Part shown: piece after piece, positions 8,553 to 16,309 of the stretch | Layout of the letters: each line of letters begins with the position of its first letter | Numbering within the stretch: position 1 is the first letter of the stretch | Virus record (IMG/VR): IMGVR_UViG_3300032032_000016 | Location: 1-29,217 of that record | DNA from: a virus | Reading direction: 5' to 3' (one strand) | Length of the DNA stretch: 29,217 nucleotides | Position numbers and translations under genes: made by a program | The notes under the pieces: generated by a model | Seen by the model: the letters and a program-made list of their open reading frames with translations, nothing else | Database searches by the model: none | Told to the model about the DNA's origin: nothing

Positions 8553-10408
8553 TAGTTTGGACTCCAAGTTTGTTCATAATAACTTCTATGATTTCTTTTT
8601 TCTTTTTTAAGGGATTCTTCTTCAACTGTATCCCCCAATTTTATAGCCAAATCTAATGCTCTTTTAAAACTATGCTGTGAATCAAAGCGAGGACTAAATT
8701 GTCTCTGATATTGGTCTCGTAAACCACCATCTTTATTCCACTCTCCTTTCTCAATTCCACCAACAATTTTTTCTACTGATGTATTTTTAAAATGATTCCT
8801 TTCTATTATATTATCAGCTATGTTCTGTAAGTCTGTTTCCTCTACATTCTGCCATCCACCCTTATTGGCAACCAGTGCCGAAACTTCATCGTGAAATGCA
8901 AGTTGTGCTAAAGTTACTTTTACTGACCTTTGACGGTCTACATTAGAATATTTTTCTTCAGAATATTTTCCGGCAGAACCTTCGGGGTCAAGCATCTTTT
9001 GAATGAAATCTATTCGTTGCTTATATTGTGGTTTATTCCCAAAATATTTTTCATCATTACGCCCTTCTAGCAGCTTTTCGGCTGTCAACATATCTTTATA
9101 ATGACCGTGTATTTTAGTATAGTCTTGGTCATTAACAGCACCAAAGAATTGTCGCACTTCAGCAGTAGTATTAATTTTTCCTAACTTAATACTTACATTA
9201 ACTAAATAAAGTAAGTGTTCATCTACTTCAGTTCTTGTTGCTGACTGCTCATCTTTATAGTCAGACCGATTTGCCCTTATGGTAGCTATTGCAGTATTTC
9301 TCAAAGTTTGTAGCTGTCCATCATTTCCTGTTTCAGAAGCCATTGTTTCTAATACCGGGTCTTCTAATGCTTGGAGTGCTCCTTTAGGGTCTGTATGAAC
9401 GTATGCCCCTATATCTAAAAGTAACTGATTAGTTTCGGAAGTTTTTATATCTTTAAGTTCTTTAGCACGGTCATCAAGGGCTTTTGTATGAGCCTTAACT
9501 GATGTATCCCACAAAGCATTTATCCTATCTGTAAAATCTGGGTTGTACCATAGCCCGGGAGTTCCGTCAGGTTTAGGTTCAAGAAAATAATCAATAAGAT
9601 TATAATTTCCGTTATCTGCTGCTGCTGCCACAGCACTATAAACCATTTCATCAACCTCTTGGTTAGTAAGAAAAACTTCTGTACCAGCCACATACATTGA
9701 ATTTAAATTTTGTTTAAGCCATTCCAAAGGTTTATCTTCGGCAACACCTTCCTTTACAACATTATCAATCATAAGCATTATGTCAGTTTTTTTCTTTAGA
9801 TTAATCTTTTCTGACAAATACTCTCGTTGTTGTTTTTTTATATCAGTTTCAACATCTGTTAATGCATTTAAATATGGTTCGGCAAAATCCGGGTCACTTA
9901 AATCTCTTTCAGAAATTTTTAAGTTGTCTCTTATAAAGCGATTAATATCACCATTATCTTTATCAAACTCATTATCATATTTATTCCTCAACTCTTCTGC
10001 GGTATTTTGTGCTTGTAAAACAGCACCATGTTTAAAGTAAGCTTCTTGAAACCAAGGAGAATCTTCAGGTCTTAAATTACCTTTTAAAATTTCTTCAGTA
10101 ATTTCATCCTTATCCATTAATTCAATCCTTGCCATTCGTTCAGCACGAATAGCTTCATTCTTAACAAACTCATCGTGCTTGGCATTCATGTATTTTTCAA
10201 AGCCGGGAGAGGCTTTTGATAAGCCCTCTGCTAATGAACTTAAAGCTGTATCATCACTTGGCATTATGGTTGTATCTACTGGTCTTGCAGAAGGTGTTGC
10301 AACAGGTCTACTTATTGTTGTATCACCAACAACATTACCTTTAGAACCCCTTCTTTTAACTCTACCAGAAACAGTTCCAGATGAAATGTCTACACTATCT
10401 TCAGCCAT
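8552..10408 (-). CDS. Internal virion protein, gp15 position
   Basis: A 618-residue, charged and mostly helical protein in the slot of T7 gp15 (747 residues), which with gp14 and gp16 forms the channel that carries DNA across the envelope during ejection. The N-terminal 60 residues are Ser/Thr/Pro-rich and probably disordered. From about residue 70 it is dominated by amphipathic helices (for example KYMNAKHDEFVKNEAIRAER). Clear sequence identity with T7 gp15 is not visible to me, so the assignment rests on synteny, size and helix content. It starts five bases after the gp14 stop, with AGGG some way upstream of the ATG, and its TAA overlaps the next ATG as TAATG. No catalytic motif was recognised. 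Confidence 0.8.
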   Translation of the reverse strand: MAEDSVDISSGTVSGRVKRRGSKGNVVGDTTISRPVATPSARPVDTTIMPSDDTALSSLAEGLSKASPGFEKYMNAKHDEFVKNEAIRAERMARIELMDKDEITEEILKGNLRPEDSPWFQEAYFKHGAVLQAQNTAEELRNKYDNEFDKDNGDINRFIRDNLKISERDLSDPDFAEPYLNALTDVETDIKKQQREYLSEKINLKKKTDIMLMIDNVVKEGVAEDKPLEWLKQNLNSMYVAGTEVFLTNQEVDEMVYSAVAAAADNGNYNLIDYFLEPKPDGTPGLWYNPDFTDRINALWDTSVKAHTKALDDRAKELKDIKTSETNQLLLDIGAYVHTDPKGALQALEDPVLETMASETGNDGQLQTLRNTAIATIRANRSDYKDEQSATRTEVDEHLLYLVNVSIKLGKINTTAEVRQFFGAVNDQDYTKIHGHYKDMLTAEKLLEGRNDEKYFGNKPQYKQRIDFIQKMLDPEGSAGKYSEEKYSNVDRQRSVKVTLAQLAFHDEVSALVANKGGWQNVEETDLQNIADNIIERNHFKNTSVEKIVGGIEKGEWNKDGGLRDQYQRQFSPRFDSQHSFKRALDLAIKLGDTVEEESLKKEKRNHRSYYEQTWSPN

Positions 10409-10413
10409 TATCT

Positions 10414-11064
10414 TTATCGCCCTAAGTAAGATTTAACATTAGTTCTTCGTTTTGCTCCGGAAGGGGATTTCATAGTAGCGTTAGCTCCAGCAGAACTGCC
10501 GCCCGGTATTCCATACTGACTACCTCTACGTAATCTTTGTGTAGTCTTTGATTGAACAGTAGATAGGTCTTTACTAGCTGGTTGACCAGCATATGTTCCG
10601 GCAACATCTCCGGCTGTTTCCATAATTGTCATAGCTAAACTAGGTCTATCAATTGCATTCATTCTTGATTGTGTATCAGCATGTGCTCCACGCTCATCTC
10701 TATCAACTTGCCTTAAATCTCTATCTGTTTTTGTTTGTATATTACCAGCAGCCATTCCAGTTTTCATATCATTATCTTGTAGTAAATGCATAATTACATT
10801 TCCATATGAACCTCTATCTCCACTAGCTGCCATCATTTCACCTTTTCGTTCTAATGATTCAATGGTTAATTCTAATATATTTTCTCTTTCTGTTATAGCT
10901 AATTCATCTCTTAGCTCGTCATACTGTTTATTTAAATTAGCCCAACCAGCTTCGAGTGCATCCTCTTCTGCATCGGCTTGTGCCTTTGCACTCATATATC
11001 CGGCAACACCTTTAACAACCATAAAGACACGCATAGCCGTCATTGCTGTTGCTGGGTCACACAT
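10414..11064 (-). CDS. Internal virion protein B (gp14-like)
   Basis: A 216-residue protein at the gp14 position (T7 gp14: 196 residues). It shares the family's overall pattern: MC at the start, a hydrophobic helix near the N-terminus (MRVFMVVKGVAGYMSAKAQA), a long Glu/Lys/Gln coiled region at residues 30-85 and a basic, Gly/Ser-rich C-terminus (GAKRRTNVKSYLGR). In T7 the protein leaves the capsid during infection and helps form the outer part of the ejection channel. The ATG lies eight bases inside the end of the gp13-like gene, so translation is probably coupled. The assignment depends on synteny plus this layout, not on strong residue identity. Confidence 0.82.
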   Translation of the reverse strand: MCDPATAMTAMRVFMVVKGVAGYMSAKAQADAEEDALEAGWANLNKQYDELRDELAITERENILELTIESLERKGEMMAASGDRGSYGNVIMHLLQDNDMKTGMAAGNIQTKTDRDLRQVDRDERGAHADTQSRMNAIDRPSLAMTIMETAGDVAGTYAGQPASKDLSTVQSKTTQRLRRGSQYGIPGGSSAGANATMKSPSGAKRRTNVKSYLGR

Positions 11065-11485
11065 TTTGAATCCTCATAAACTGATAATACATTTCATTGT
11101 TTCTTCCATATTTAACCTTGAATAACATTTTAAATCCTAAATACTTTAACCATTTAATTGCAACAACATTTTCACAATGTACATAATTCGTTAAAGTTTT
11201 ATAGTGCTCATGCATTTGGTTAACATATTCAGGACACTGTTTTAAAAACGATAAAGCTACTCTAGGTAATTTATTTGAACATAAAAGCCAAGGTATTCCA
11301 AAATCAATTTCGGATGGAGAGAGACCAAACATTCCTATTGGCTTACCTCTATGATAAATTGAATAACACAATAAAGATTTTTCAATAGCTAAAGATAAAA
11401 CTCCCTCAACATTCTCCCTAACAGCCAGCACTTCTTTTTTATCAATATCCCTTAATCTAGGCTCTAGGTATTCTGCATCCTTAAT
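11057..11485 (-). CDS. gp13-like protein with GNAT-like fold, apparent ATT start
   Basis: The C-terminal half aligns with T7 gp13: HYKTLTNYVHCENVVAIKWLKYLGF against T7 KYDTLWNYVWVGNTSHIRFLKTIGA. The opening RIKDAEYLEPRLRDID is typical of acetyltransferase-fold phage proteins. T7 gp13 is required for normal virion assembly. The reading frame contains no ATG before the conserved region. Starting at the ATT at 11485, which is preceded by GAGG at a five-base spacing and lies just after the gp12 TGA, gives 142 residues, close to T7's 138. The alternatives are GTG at 11539 or TTG at 11581. These would overlap gp12 by 47 or 89 bases, have no evident ribosome binding site and add residues without a T7 counterpart. 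The gene is secure; the start is not. Confidence 0.8.
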   Translation of the reverse strand: MKDAEYLEPRLRDIDKKEVLAVRENVEGVLSLAIEKSLLCYSIYHRGKPIGMFGLSPSEIDFGIPWLLCSNKLPRVALSFLKQCPEYVNQMHEHYKTLTNYVHCENVVAIKWLKYLGFKMLFKVKYGRNNEMYYQFMRIQNV

Positions 11486-11492
11486 TCTTGCC

Positions 11493-13553
11493 TCATGAAC
11501 GTGAGGCTCTTTGGTGGAGCATTCCTGTCCACTCTGCACTCTGGAACACACAGGGTAAATGACTGTCGTTTGTGATAACAATTGTTACTCCTGATGAATC
11601 TGATAATAAAGGAAAACGATATGCACCAGAATCTAAATTAATTGTTCCAACAGTAATGTTAGTTCCAAGTGTTCCCCCCGTAAATTCGTTTGTTGCTGTG
11701 TCCCTAAATTCAGGGGTTACTTCGACTTTAAAGAAAGCGGTATCAGTATAATTTATTGCCATATTACGCATCATTAATTTTGATTCACGTAAAGGATTAT
11801 CTTCACCGTCTTTTATAAATTGCTCAGAGAATTGATATTTAAATTCATAAGGTATTCCTACAAAACAAGTAGATGCTGAAAAGTCTCCGGTAGCTACGAC
11901 TGTAGTAGTAGTAGGTCTAGCTATGCCACTTAATAATTTTTGACCAGCTTTACCAGTAAATCCATTTGATAAAATAACATCTACTGTTGTTCCTGTTGGA
12001 ACTACATAAGGGATTGTCCAAGTTGTTTTATCTGTACCAGAATCATAAACCCCAGTTAATGATGCTTTTCTATCTAATAAATTTAAGAAGTTTAATCCTG
12101 TGTCGGTTAACCCAACCTGTAATTCTAACTTATCTAAATAAGTTCCGTCACTTCTTTTACTCACGATAAATAAATCTGTTTCAATCATTTTGATACCCAT
12201 TATGGTATCTTCTGAATCAAAAACCCATTTACCCCAAGCTGCCTGTACTTTATTATTACCTTGCCAAAAGTATTTATAAACATATATTTCGTTTGGAGTA
12301 TCTGTGGAAATACCAAAGATAACATTCTCATTAGAAGAAGCTTCTAATTGAAATATATTTGCTGGCACAAAATTTGGTACGTGTGAAGTTATAGTAGTAG
12401 CATCGTTACTGATTACATTATCTTCTACAAAGAACTCCATTAACGCACTATGGTTTCCTCTAGGAACTGAAAAGTAAACATTAGCTCCAGCTCCTACCGG
12501 GGAAGCTTTATCACTCGCCTCAAACTCTGTAGTAACTTCTAAGGCTGCGGTCTTTGGAGATAATACAGTTTCATCTGATAATAAAAATTGTGTTTGTGAT
12601 GAAAATAATAATAAGGTTTTATCAAATGGTAGTGCGTGGTTTAAAGTAGCAACTTTAACATGTCCGGGAGATATATCTATAGGGTCTGAATCTACAAGAG
12701 TTGTTGCAGACTCTCTCCAAAAATTAAAATCAATTGCTGGTGCAGAAGATAATATACAATTCTCTCCAGCTAGTATTCCAAATCTATTCTTATGTAAAAA
12801 GACATCATTAATTTTTTTACCAATAAAACTTGGTGTAATATTAGATTCTTCATCTCCAACTAATCTGTTAGCCCAAGTAACAACATTGAATGTAAATTCA
12901 TCTGTTGCTGTTCTTACCAATTGGTGAGGCATTGTGGTAGCCGTAAACTGGTGAGTAATCCCTGGTTTTACAGTTTCATTCCAAGAATTAGTTTCTCTCT
13001 CTACATAAAAATTATCAAAATTATTAGCATCATCTCCGGCAATTTCATGGAGGTCTCCAACAGTGGGGGATGTTGGTAAATCAGCAAACTTCTGAACAGT
13101 GCTTGTTAATGTCCCCGGAACAACAGCAGCATCCATAGCAGTTGTTATAGTTTTATTTACAATGAAAGTAAAGTCGGCTATGGTTACAACAGCAAAATCA
13201 TTCCTTGGGTCGCTGCTATTTAAATATGCTGCACTAGCAGTAAACACTAAAGTCATAGCTGTTCCAGCCATATTAAAAACTTTTAATGTTCCGTTCTCAA
13301 TTATTAAAATATATCTTTCTACACTATCTCTATTTATAAAGTGTACGAAACGATTAGCAGTCACATCAGTATTTAATTTTGCAACGTGTTGCGTTGGCGG
13401 TCTTTTAGACAACCCCTCAACAAGAGCTGGATAAGCGTTTTCCTGTACTTCGCCTTGAGATGCTAATCTAAGAGAAGCTGGCTGTTGACTTATTCCATTA
13501 AACATAGAAGGGATAGAACGGTTTACTAAAGCAGAATGAAATTTAGTAGCCAT
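11493..13553 (-). CDS. Tail tubular protein B (gp12-like nozzle)
   Basis: A 686-residue protein, shorter than T7 gp12 (794), which forms the nozzle of the short tail. The family landmarks are present: NGISQQPASLRLASQGEVQENAY near residue 20, GLSKRPPTQ, HFINRDSVERY, NDFAVVTIADFTFIVNK, KKINDVFLHKNRFGILAGENCILS and ITSHVPNFVPANIF, each with a direct T7 counterpart (for example ADYTFIVNR and DITSHVPNYIPNGVF). The C-terminus (INLDSGAYRFPLLSDS) matches T7 LNLGTGQYRFPV. The ATG shares a base with the gp11 stop (TAATG), and no strong Shine-Dalgarno precedes it, so it probably relies on coupling. About 100 residues are missing compared with T7, mainly in the early middle region. Confidence 0.95.
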   Translation of the reverse strand: MATKFHSALVNRSIPSMFNGISQQPASLRLASQGEVQENAYPALVEGLSKRPPTQHVAKLNTDVTANRFVHFINRDSVERYILIIENGTLKVFNMAGTAMTLVFTASAAYLNSSDPRNDFAVVTIADFTFIVNKTITTAMDAAVVPGTLTSTVQKFADLPTSPTVGDLHEIAGDDANNFDNFYVERETNSWNETVKPGITHQFTATTMPHQLVRTATDEFTFNVVTWANRLVGDEESNITPSFIGKKINDVFLHKNRFGILAGENCILSSAPAIDFNFWRESATTLVDSDPIDISPGHVKVATLNHALPFDKTLLLFSSQTQFLLSDETVLSPKTAALEVTTEFEASDKASPVGAGANVYFSVPRGNHSALMEFFVEDNVISNDATTITSHVPNFVPANIFQLEASSNENVIFGISTDTPNEIYVYKYFWQGNNKVQAAWGKWVFDSEDTIMGIKMIETDLFIVSKRSDGTYLDKLELQVGLTDTGLNFLNLLDRKASLTGVYDSGTDKTTWTIPYVVPTGTTVDVILSNGFTGKAGQKLLSGIARPTTTTVVATGDFSASTCFVGIPYEFKYQFSEQFIKDGEDNPLRESKLMMRNMAINYTDTAFFKVEVTPEFRDTATNEFTGGTLGTNITVGTINLDSGAYRFPLLSDSSGVTIVITNDSHLPCVFQSAEWTGMLHQRASRS

Positions 13554-14146
13554 TATATGAACCGATGAACTGACTCAGCAGAGTAATTATCGTCATTCAT
13601 ATTGAAGTCTCCATTATTATTATGTGCTCGTTCACACTCCGCCCTAGCCCTTAATTCATCTTCTTGAGTATAAGCGTGAATAGTATCACTACCATAAACT
13701 CTATCTTGAAAAACTCGACAAGCTCTTATAATAATGTAACGTCTTACTGCTTCTGGTAAATCTGTAAATTCTAATCCTAATACAATGTGATATTTTATAA
13801 CATCCTTAATAGTGAAGGTATTGTTTTTTCTGTCATACATTTTACCTCCACGAAAAACAAAATCATGATTATTAAATTCTTGGGAAGTATCAATTCTTAA
13901 AGCATTCCCGGGTACTATTATATTGTTAGAAACATCTGGTGCTATTTCTAAATTTTCTTCTGTATTAAACCACCAACCCTCTAACTGTACTGACCTATTA
14001 ACTTCTGTTAAAACATTCTCGGCTATTACCGCATCAGCCGGGGATGCACTAGAACTGGTAGAAGGTAGGCTATTTACAGGAGCTTGACCTATAACAGCAA
14101 GCATACTGTTAACGGCTTCTAATTCGGTTGATAGAGCTAATGCCAT
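13553..14146 (-). CDS. Tail tubular protein A (gp11-like adaptor)
   Basis: A 197-residue protein, essentially the same length as T7 gp11 (196). It is the adaptor between portal and nozzle. Features match the family: ELEAVNSMLAVIGQAPVNSL at the N-terminus, SVQLEGWWFNTEENLEI, FVFRGGKMYDRKNNTF, and ARAECERAHNNNGDFNM near the C-terminus. It is the first gene after the strong terminator that follows the capsid gene, so it must be expressed by read-through or from a promoter in the 14147-14291 gap. The ATG is preceded by AAGG at a suitable distance. It is followed without a gap by gp12 (TAATG). Confidence 0.95.
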   Translation of the reverse strand: MALALSTELEAVNSMLAVIGQAPVNSLPSTSSSASPADAVIAENVLTEVNRSVQLEGWWFNTEENLEIAPDVSNNIIVPGNALRIDTSQEFNNHDFVFRGGKMYDRKNNTFTIKDVIKYHIVLGLEFTDLPEAVRRYIIIRACRVFQDRVYGSDTIHAYTQEDELRARAECERAHNNNGDFNMNDDNYSAESVHRFI

Positions 14147-14217
14147 GTTTTTACCTTAATATTGGTGTTTTATAAAAAATTCGAGGCTCTCATTTCACTT
14201 CTAAGAGCTTTTAAGGA

Positions 14218-14241
14218 GGACACCCTTACTCTAGGGTCTCC
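14218..14241 (-). other. Imperfect hairpin between capsid and gp11 genes
   Basis: Arms 14218-14226 and 14233-14241 are inverted repeats of nine bases with one mismatch, enclosing a six-base loop. There is no T-run directly after it on the minus strand, so it is not an obvious terminator. T7 carries RNase III processing hairpins between late genes, and this could be a counterpart. That is an inference from structure and place only. Confidence 0.4.
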
Positions 14242-14250
14242 GAAAATAAG

Positions 14251-14277
14251 TAAAAAATGGGGGGAAAGACTCCCCCC
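14251..14277 (-). terminator. Strong intrinsic terminator after the capsid gene
   Basis: On the minus strand GGGGGGA is followed by a five-base loop, TCCCCCC and then ATTTTTTA. This is a seven-base-pair, almost pure G:C stem with a T-run, a textbook rho-independent terminator. It lies 15 bases beyond the end of the major capsid gene, exactly where T7 has its late terminator. It should let capsid mRNA from the upstream promoter be made in excess over the tail genes. Confidence 0.9.
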
Positions 14278-14291
14278 GGGTCAATAACTTA

Positions 14292-15221
14292 TTAAGTTAT
14301 CAGTAACTCAACTGCACATTCTGGACGTAAGATGCCATGACCACACAGATATTTACCCACTAATAGTGAGCCTTGTCTGCGGATATCATATGCACTTTCC
14401 GTCTGAACATTCATCAAAGAGGCTGTTCCCATTGCAGACTTATGCCAAACTAGGGCTTGAGTCTTAGAGAAATCTCCCTGATAGTCAGCATCGCCAGTCG
14501 TGATATTCGTGCTTGGTAAGTGGTTAGACTTAACAATATGAATACCAGCTACTTTCAATACTGAACCTTCAGCATAAGCACCACTACCACCCCAGTCACG
14601 GTTTAGTACATCAGTAGTTTGAGCTACTAAGTAGTACTGTGCCGGACGTAGGACACAATAGCGGTCATTTTCTGGAATATCTTTTTCATCCAGAGTTTGT
14701 GCTGCCGTAAATATACTGGTAGCAAGTCGTGTACCAGTGTCATCCATGTCTACATGGGACACCTGAGTTCCACCATTACCACCTGTTATAGTCGCGGCTG
14801 CACGAGCTGCTAAACATCCTGTCTGAGCTACGTGTTTGTCGTAGGTGTTAGCTAAGATTGTACCTAACTCAGAACTATAAGCCGAGCGAACATCATAATG
14901 GTTCATAGCTTCATCAATGTTTGCAATAAACACATCTGCTACAAGCAAGTCATCAATAGTGATAACCTTCTCGTTGTGTTTAATTGCAGTACCGACTAGC
15001 TCTGCACCCGGAGTATGAGAGGCTGCCGTTGCAGTTCCAATTACTGGGAACTGTGCTGACTTACCTGAACTAATACTCCTGACGTTATGCAACGGCTTAA
15101 AAATGTTATTCGCCTCAAAGGTCGTTAGAACTTCACCAGCAAAGACTTTCAGCATTAATGCTGTAAAATCAGTACCAGTATTATTCACAAGACCTAGGCG
15201 AGAAACGGTTGCTGCTGTCAT
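14292..15221 (-). CDS. Major capsid protein (gp10A-like)
   Basis: A 309-residue HK97-fold major capsid protein, shorter than T7 gp10A (345). Diagnostic segments are FAGEVLTTFEANN, VRSISSGKSAQFPVIG, KVITIDDLLVADVFI and DEAMNHYDVRSAYSSELG, which match T7 VRSISSGKSAQFPVLG and DAMNHYDVRSEYTSQLG almost residue for residue. The C-terminus (RQGSLLVGKYLCGHGILRPECAVEL) matches T7 QIIAKYAMGHGGLRPEAAG. The gene ends with tandem TAATAA stops, followed by the terminator. There is no frameshift extension of the T7 gp10B type in the short 3' region. Its own promoter candidate lies immediately upstream, separate from the scaffold gene, consistent with high expression. Confidence 0.97.
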   Translation of the reverse strand: MTAATVSRLGLVNNTGTDFTALMLKVFAGEVLTTFEANNIFKPLHNVRSISSGKSAQFPVIGTATAASHTPGAELVGTAIKHNEKVITIDDLLVADVFIANIDEAMNHYDVRSAYSSELGTILANTYDKHVAQTGCLAARAAATITGGNGGTQVSHVDMDDTGTRLATSIFTAAQTLDEKDIPENDRYCVLRPAQYYLVAQTTDVLNRDWGGSGAYAEGSVLKVAGIHIVKSNHLPSTNITTGDADYQGDFSKTQALVWHKSAMGTASLMNVQTESAYDIRRQGSLLVGKYLCGHGILRPECAVELLIT

Positions 15222-15230
15222 TTCTATATA

Positions 15231-15249
15231 CCTATAGTATGATTAATAA
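15231..15249 (-). promoter_or_regulatory. Candidate phage RNA polymerase promoter for the capsid gene
   Basis: The minus strand reads TTATTAATCATACTATAGG, which matches the T7 class III promoter at 12 of 19 positions, including the whole ACTATAGG initiation half. The differences fall mostly at -13 to -7, where promoter specificity of this polymerase family is set. Initiation at the first G (15232) would give an 11-base leader before the capsid ATG. It occupies the position of the T7 phi10 promoter. The polymerase's own consensus is unknown, so this is a reasoned candidate only. Confidence 0.45.
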
Positions 15250-15252
15250 AAT

Positions 15253-15315
15253 CCCCGAGGGGCTATTATTGTATCTACCACACCAACCTTAAACTAGAGT
15301 TGTCTCCCTCGAGAG
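15253..15315 (-). other. GC-rich inverted repeats in the scaffold-capsid gap
   Basis: The 126-base gap 15222-15347 has no gene. Besides the promoter candidate it holds two short self-complementary segments. CCCCTCGGGG (15253-15262) is followed on the minus strand by ATTTTATTAAT. A second, CCTCTCGAGGGAGA, occupies 15303-15316. The first could act as a weak attenuator of read-through from the scaffold gene just before the capsid promoter. Both stems are short, so this is tentative. Confidence 0.3.
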
Positions 15316-15347
15316 GCTTTCGTGAGTTGAAGGATTTCTACAAATTC

Positions 15348-16163
15348 TTACAAGTTACGATGAGGTAAAATATCTTTAGACCTCAGTAACTTTTGTTCTA
15401 CATCTTTTCTAAATGCTGGGTCAGAAGCATATCTTGGGTCAGTCATTGCTTCCCTCATTTCTGTTTCAGACCTAAACACATCTGTTTGAGCACTGGAGGC
15501 TTCACCTCTTAAAGAAACTTTAGGGGGCTGTCCATTTTGTGCTATATATTTTTGATGCATATTTTGGATTGCTGATTCAACGACATTGGAATCTCCTGAA
15601 TCTACTAACTGATTAAATTTAGTTAGGTCAGAATCAGGTAAAGAGTTCTTAGCCCATTGTACCATTTCACCATACGCATCTTTCCCACCAGCCAAAGCAT
15701 ACATTTGGTTTTCATAGGCTTCAGATAAAGCTTTCTGTCCTTTAATATATGCATCAACATAATCATTAGGGATACCAGATTTTTCTAATTTATCATAAGA
15801 GTCTTTTGATAGTTGTCCAGTTGCCTGATACTCTTCAGTGAACTCTTTGAAACTTAGGTCACCCTGTTCTGGTGTTTCTTCAGTGGGTGTTTCTTCTGGT
15901 GTAGTTTCTGTATTGGTGTCCTTACTTTCTTCACCACCAGCCTTCTTCTGCCAATACTGAGTCTCTTTACTCCAAGCCTCATGATTGATTTCGCCTGTCT
16001 CTGAATTAAAATATTTTTCAGGAACATGCTCAGGTCTTTCTGGTGTCGTTACTTCCGCATCAGAGTTATCAGATACTTCTTTGTCACCCTCAGCAGCTTG
16101 AATCATAGCTTCATTATACTCAGGTGTATCCGGCTCTAATGGTTGTGTAGCTGTATCTTCCAT
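15348..16163 (-). CDS. Capsid assembly scaffolding protein (gp9-like)
   Basis: A 271-residue acidic protein (T7 gp9: 307) directly before the capsid gene, the usual scaffold position. Residues 1-110 are Glu/Thr/Pro-rich and low in complexity (TETTPEETPTEETPE), and look disordered. Residues about 110-200 are helical (YDKLEKSGIPNDYVDAYIKGQ, then LAGGKDAYGEMVQWAKNSLP), matching the pattern GG-x-x-x-Y-x-x-M-x-x-W-A common in T7-type scaffolds. The C-terminus is basic (KDVEQKLLRSKDILPHRNL), consistent with capsid binding. It would be needed for procapsid formation and leave before packaging. The ATG shares one base with the stop of the preceding 48-residue gene and lacks a good Shine-Dalgarno, so it is probably coupled. 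Confidence 0.92.
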   Translation of the reverse strand: MEDTATQPLEPDTPEYNEAMIQAAEGDKEVSDNSDAEVTTPERPEHVPEKYFNSETGEINHEAWSKETQYWQKKAGGEESKDTNTETTPEETPTEETPEQGDLSFKEFTEEYQATGQLSKDSYDKLEKSGIPNDYVDAYIKGQKALSEAYENQMYALAGGKDAYGEMVQWAKNSLPDSDLTKFNQLVDSGDSNVVESAIQNMHQKYIAQNGQPPKVSLRGEASSAQTDVFRSETEMREAMTDPRYASDPAFRKDVEQKLLRSKDILPHRNL

Positions 16164-16309
16164 TAGTTATATTTTACAGTAGTTCCGTCTTTAGATTTCT
16201 TTTCGCCCTTTAAAACGGGTGACGAACTCTCAGTCTTATAGACTACTTTCTCTTTTTTCTCAGTCTTAGCATTATAATTGCCGGGACGAGATGGGTTTGC
16301 ATTTGCCAT
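16163..16309 (-). CDS. 48-residue lysine-rich protein between portal and scaffold
   Basis: A small reading frame filling the whole gap between portal and scaffold. The ATG at 16309 follows the portal stop directly, with GGAG inside the last portal codons as ribosome binding site. Its TAA shares one base with the scaffold ATG. The product starts MANANPSRPGNYNAKTEKKE and is 48 residues, strongly basic (about 11 Lys) and hydrophilic, with no hydrophobic core. T7 has no gene here. The precise fit between two essential genes, with ribosome binding site and coupled stop, argues it is real. A role in head assembly, or as a small virion or nucleic-acid-binding peptide, is possible but unsupported. 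Confidence 0.75.
   Translation of the reverse strand: MANANPSRPGNYNAKTEKKEKVVYKTESSSPVLKGEKKSKDGTTVKYN

Noticed and set aside
4096-10436. Several plus-strand open frames of 60-130 residues within the internal virion protein genes
   Set aside because: All are antisense to long conserved genes, have Ser/Leu-rich compositions typical of antisense reading and lack ribosome binding sites.
14181-14190. GAGGCTCT in the capsid-gp11 gap resembling GAGGCTTT at 15311-15318
   Set aside because: A seven-of-eight match is too short to mean much; no longer shared block surrounds it.
15303-15325. Second possible phage promoter with GGGAGA on the minus strand
   Set aside because: The six initiation bases match T7, but the upstream 17 bases match poorly (7 of 17) and the site is better explained as part of a short inverted repeat. 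Kept only as an alternative for 5' end mapping.
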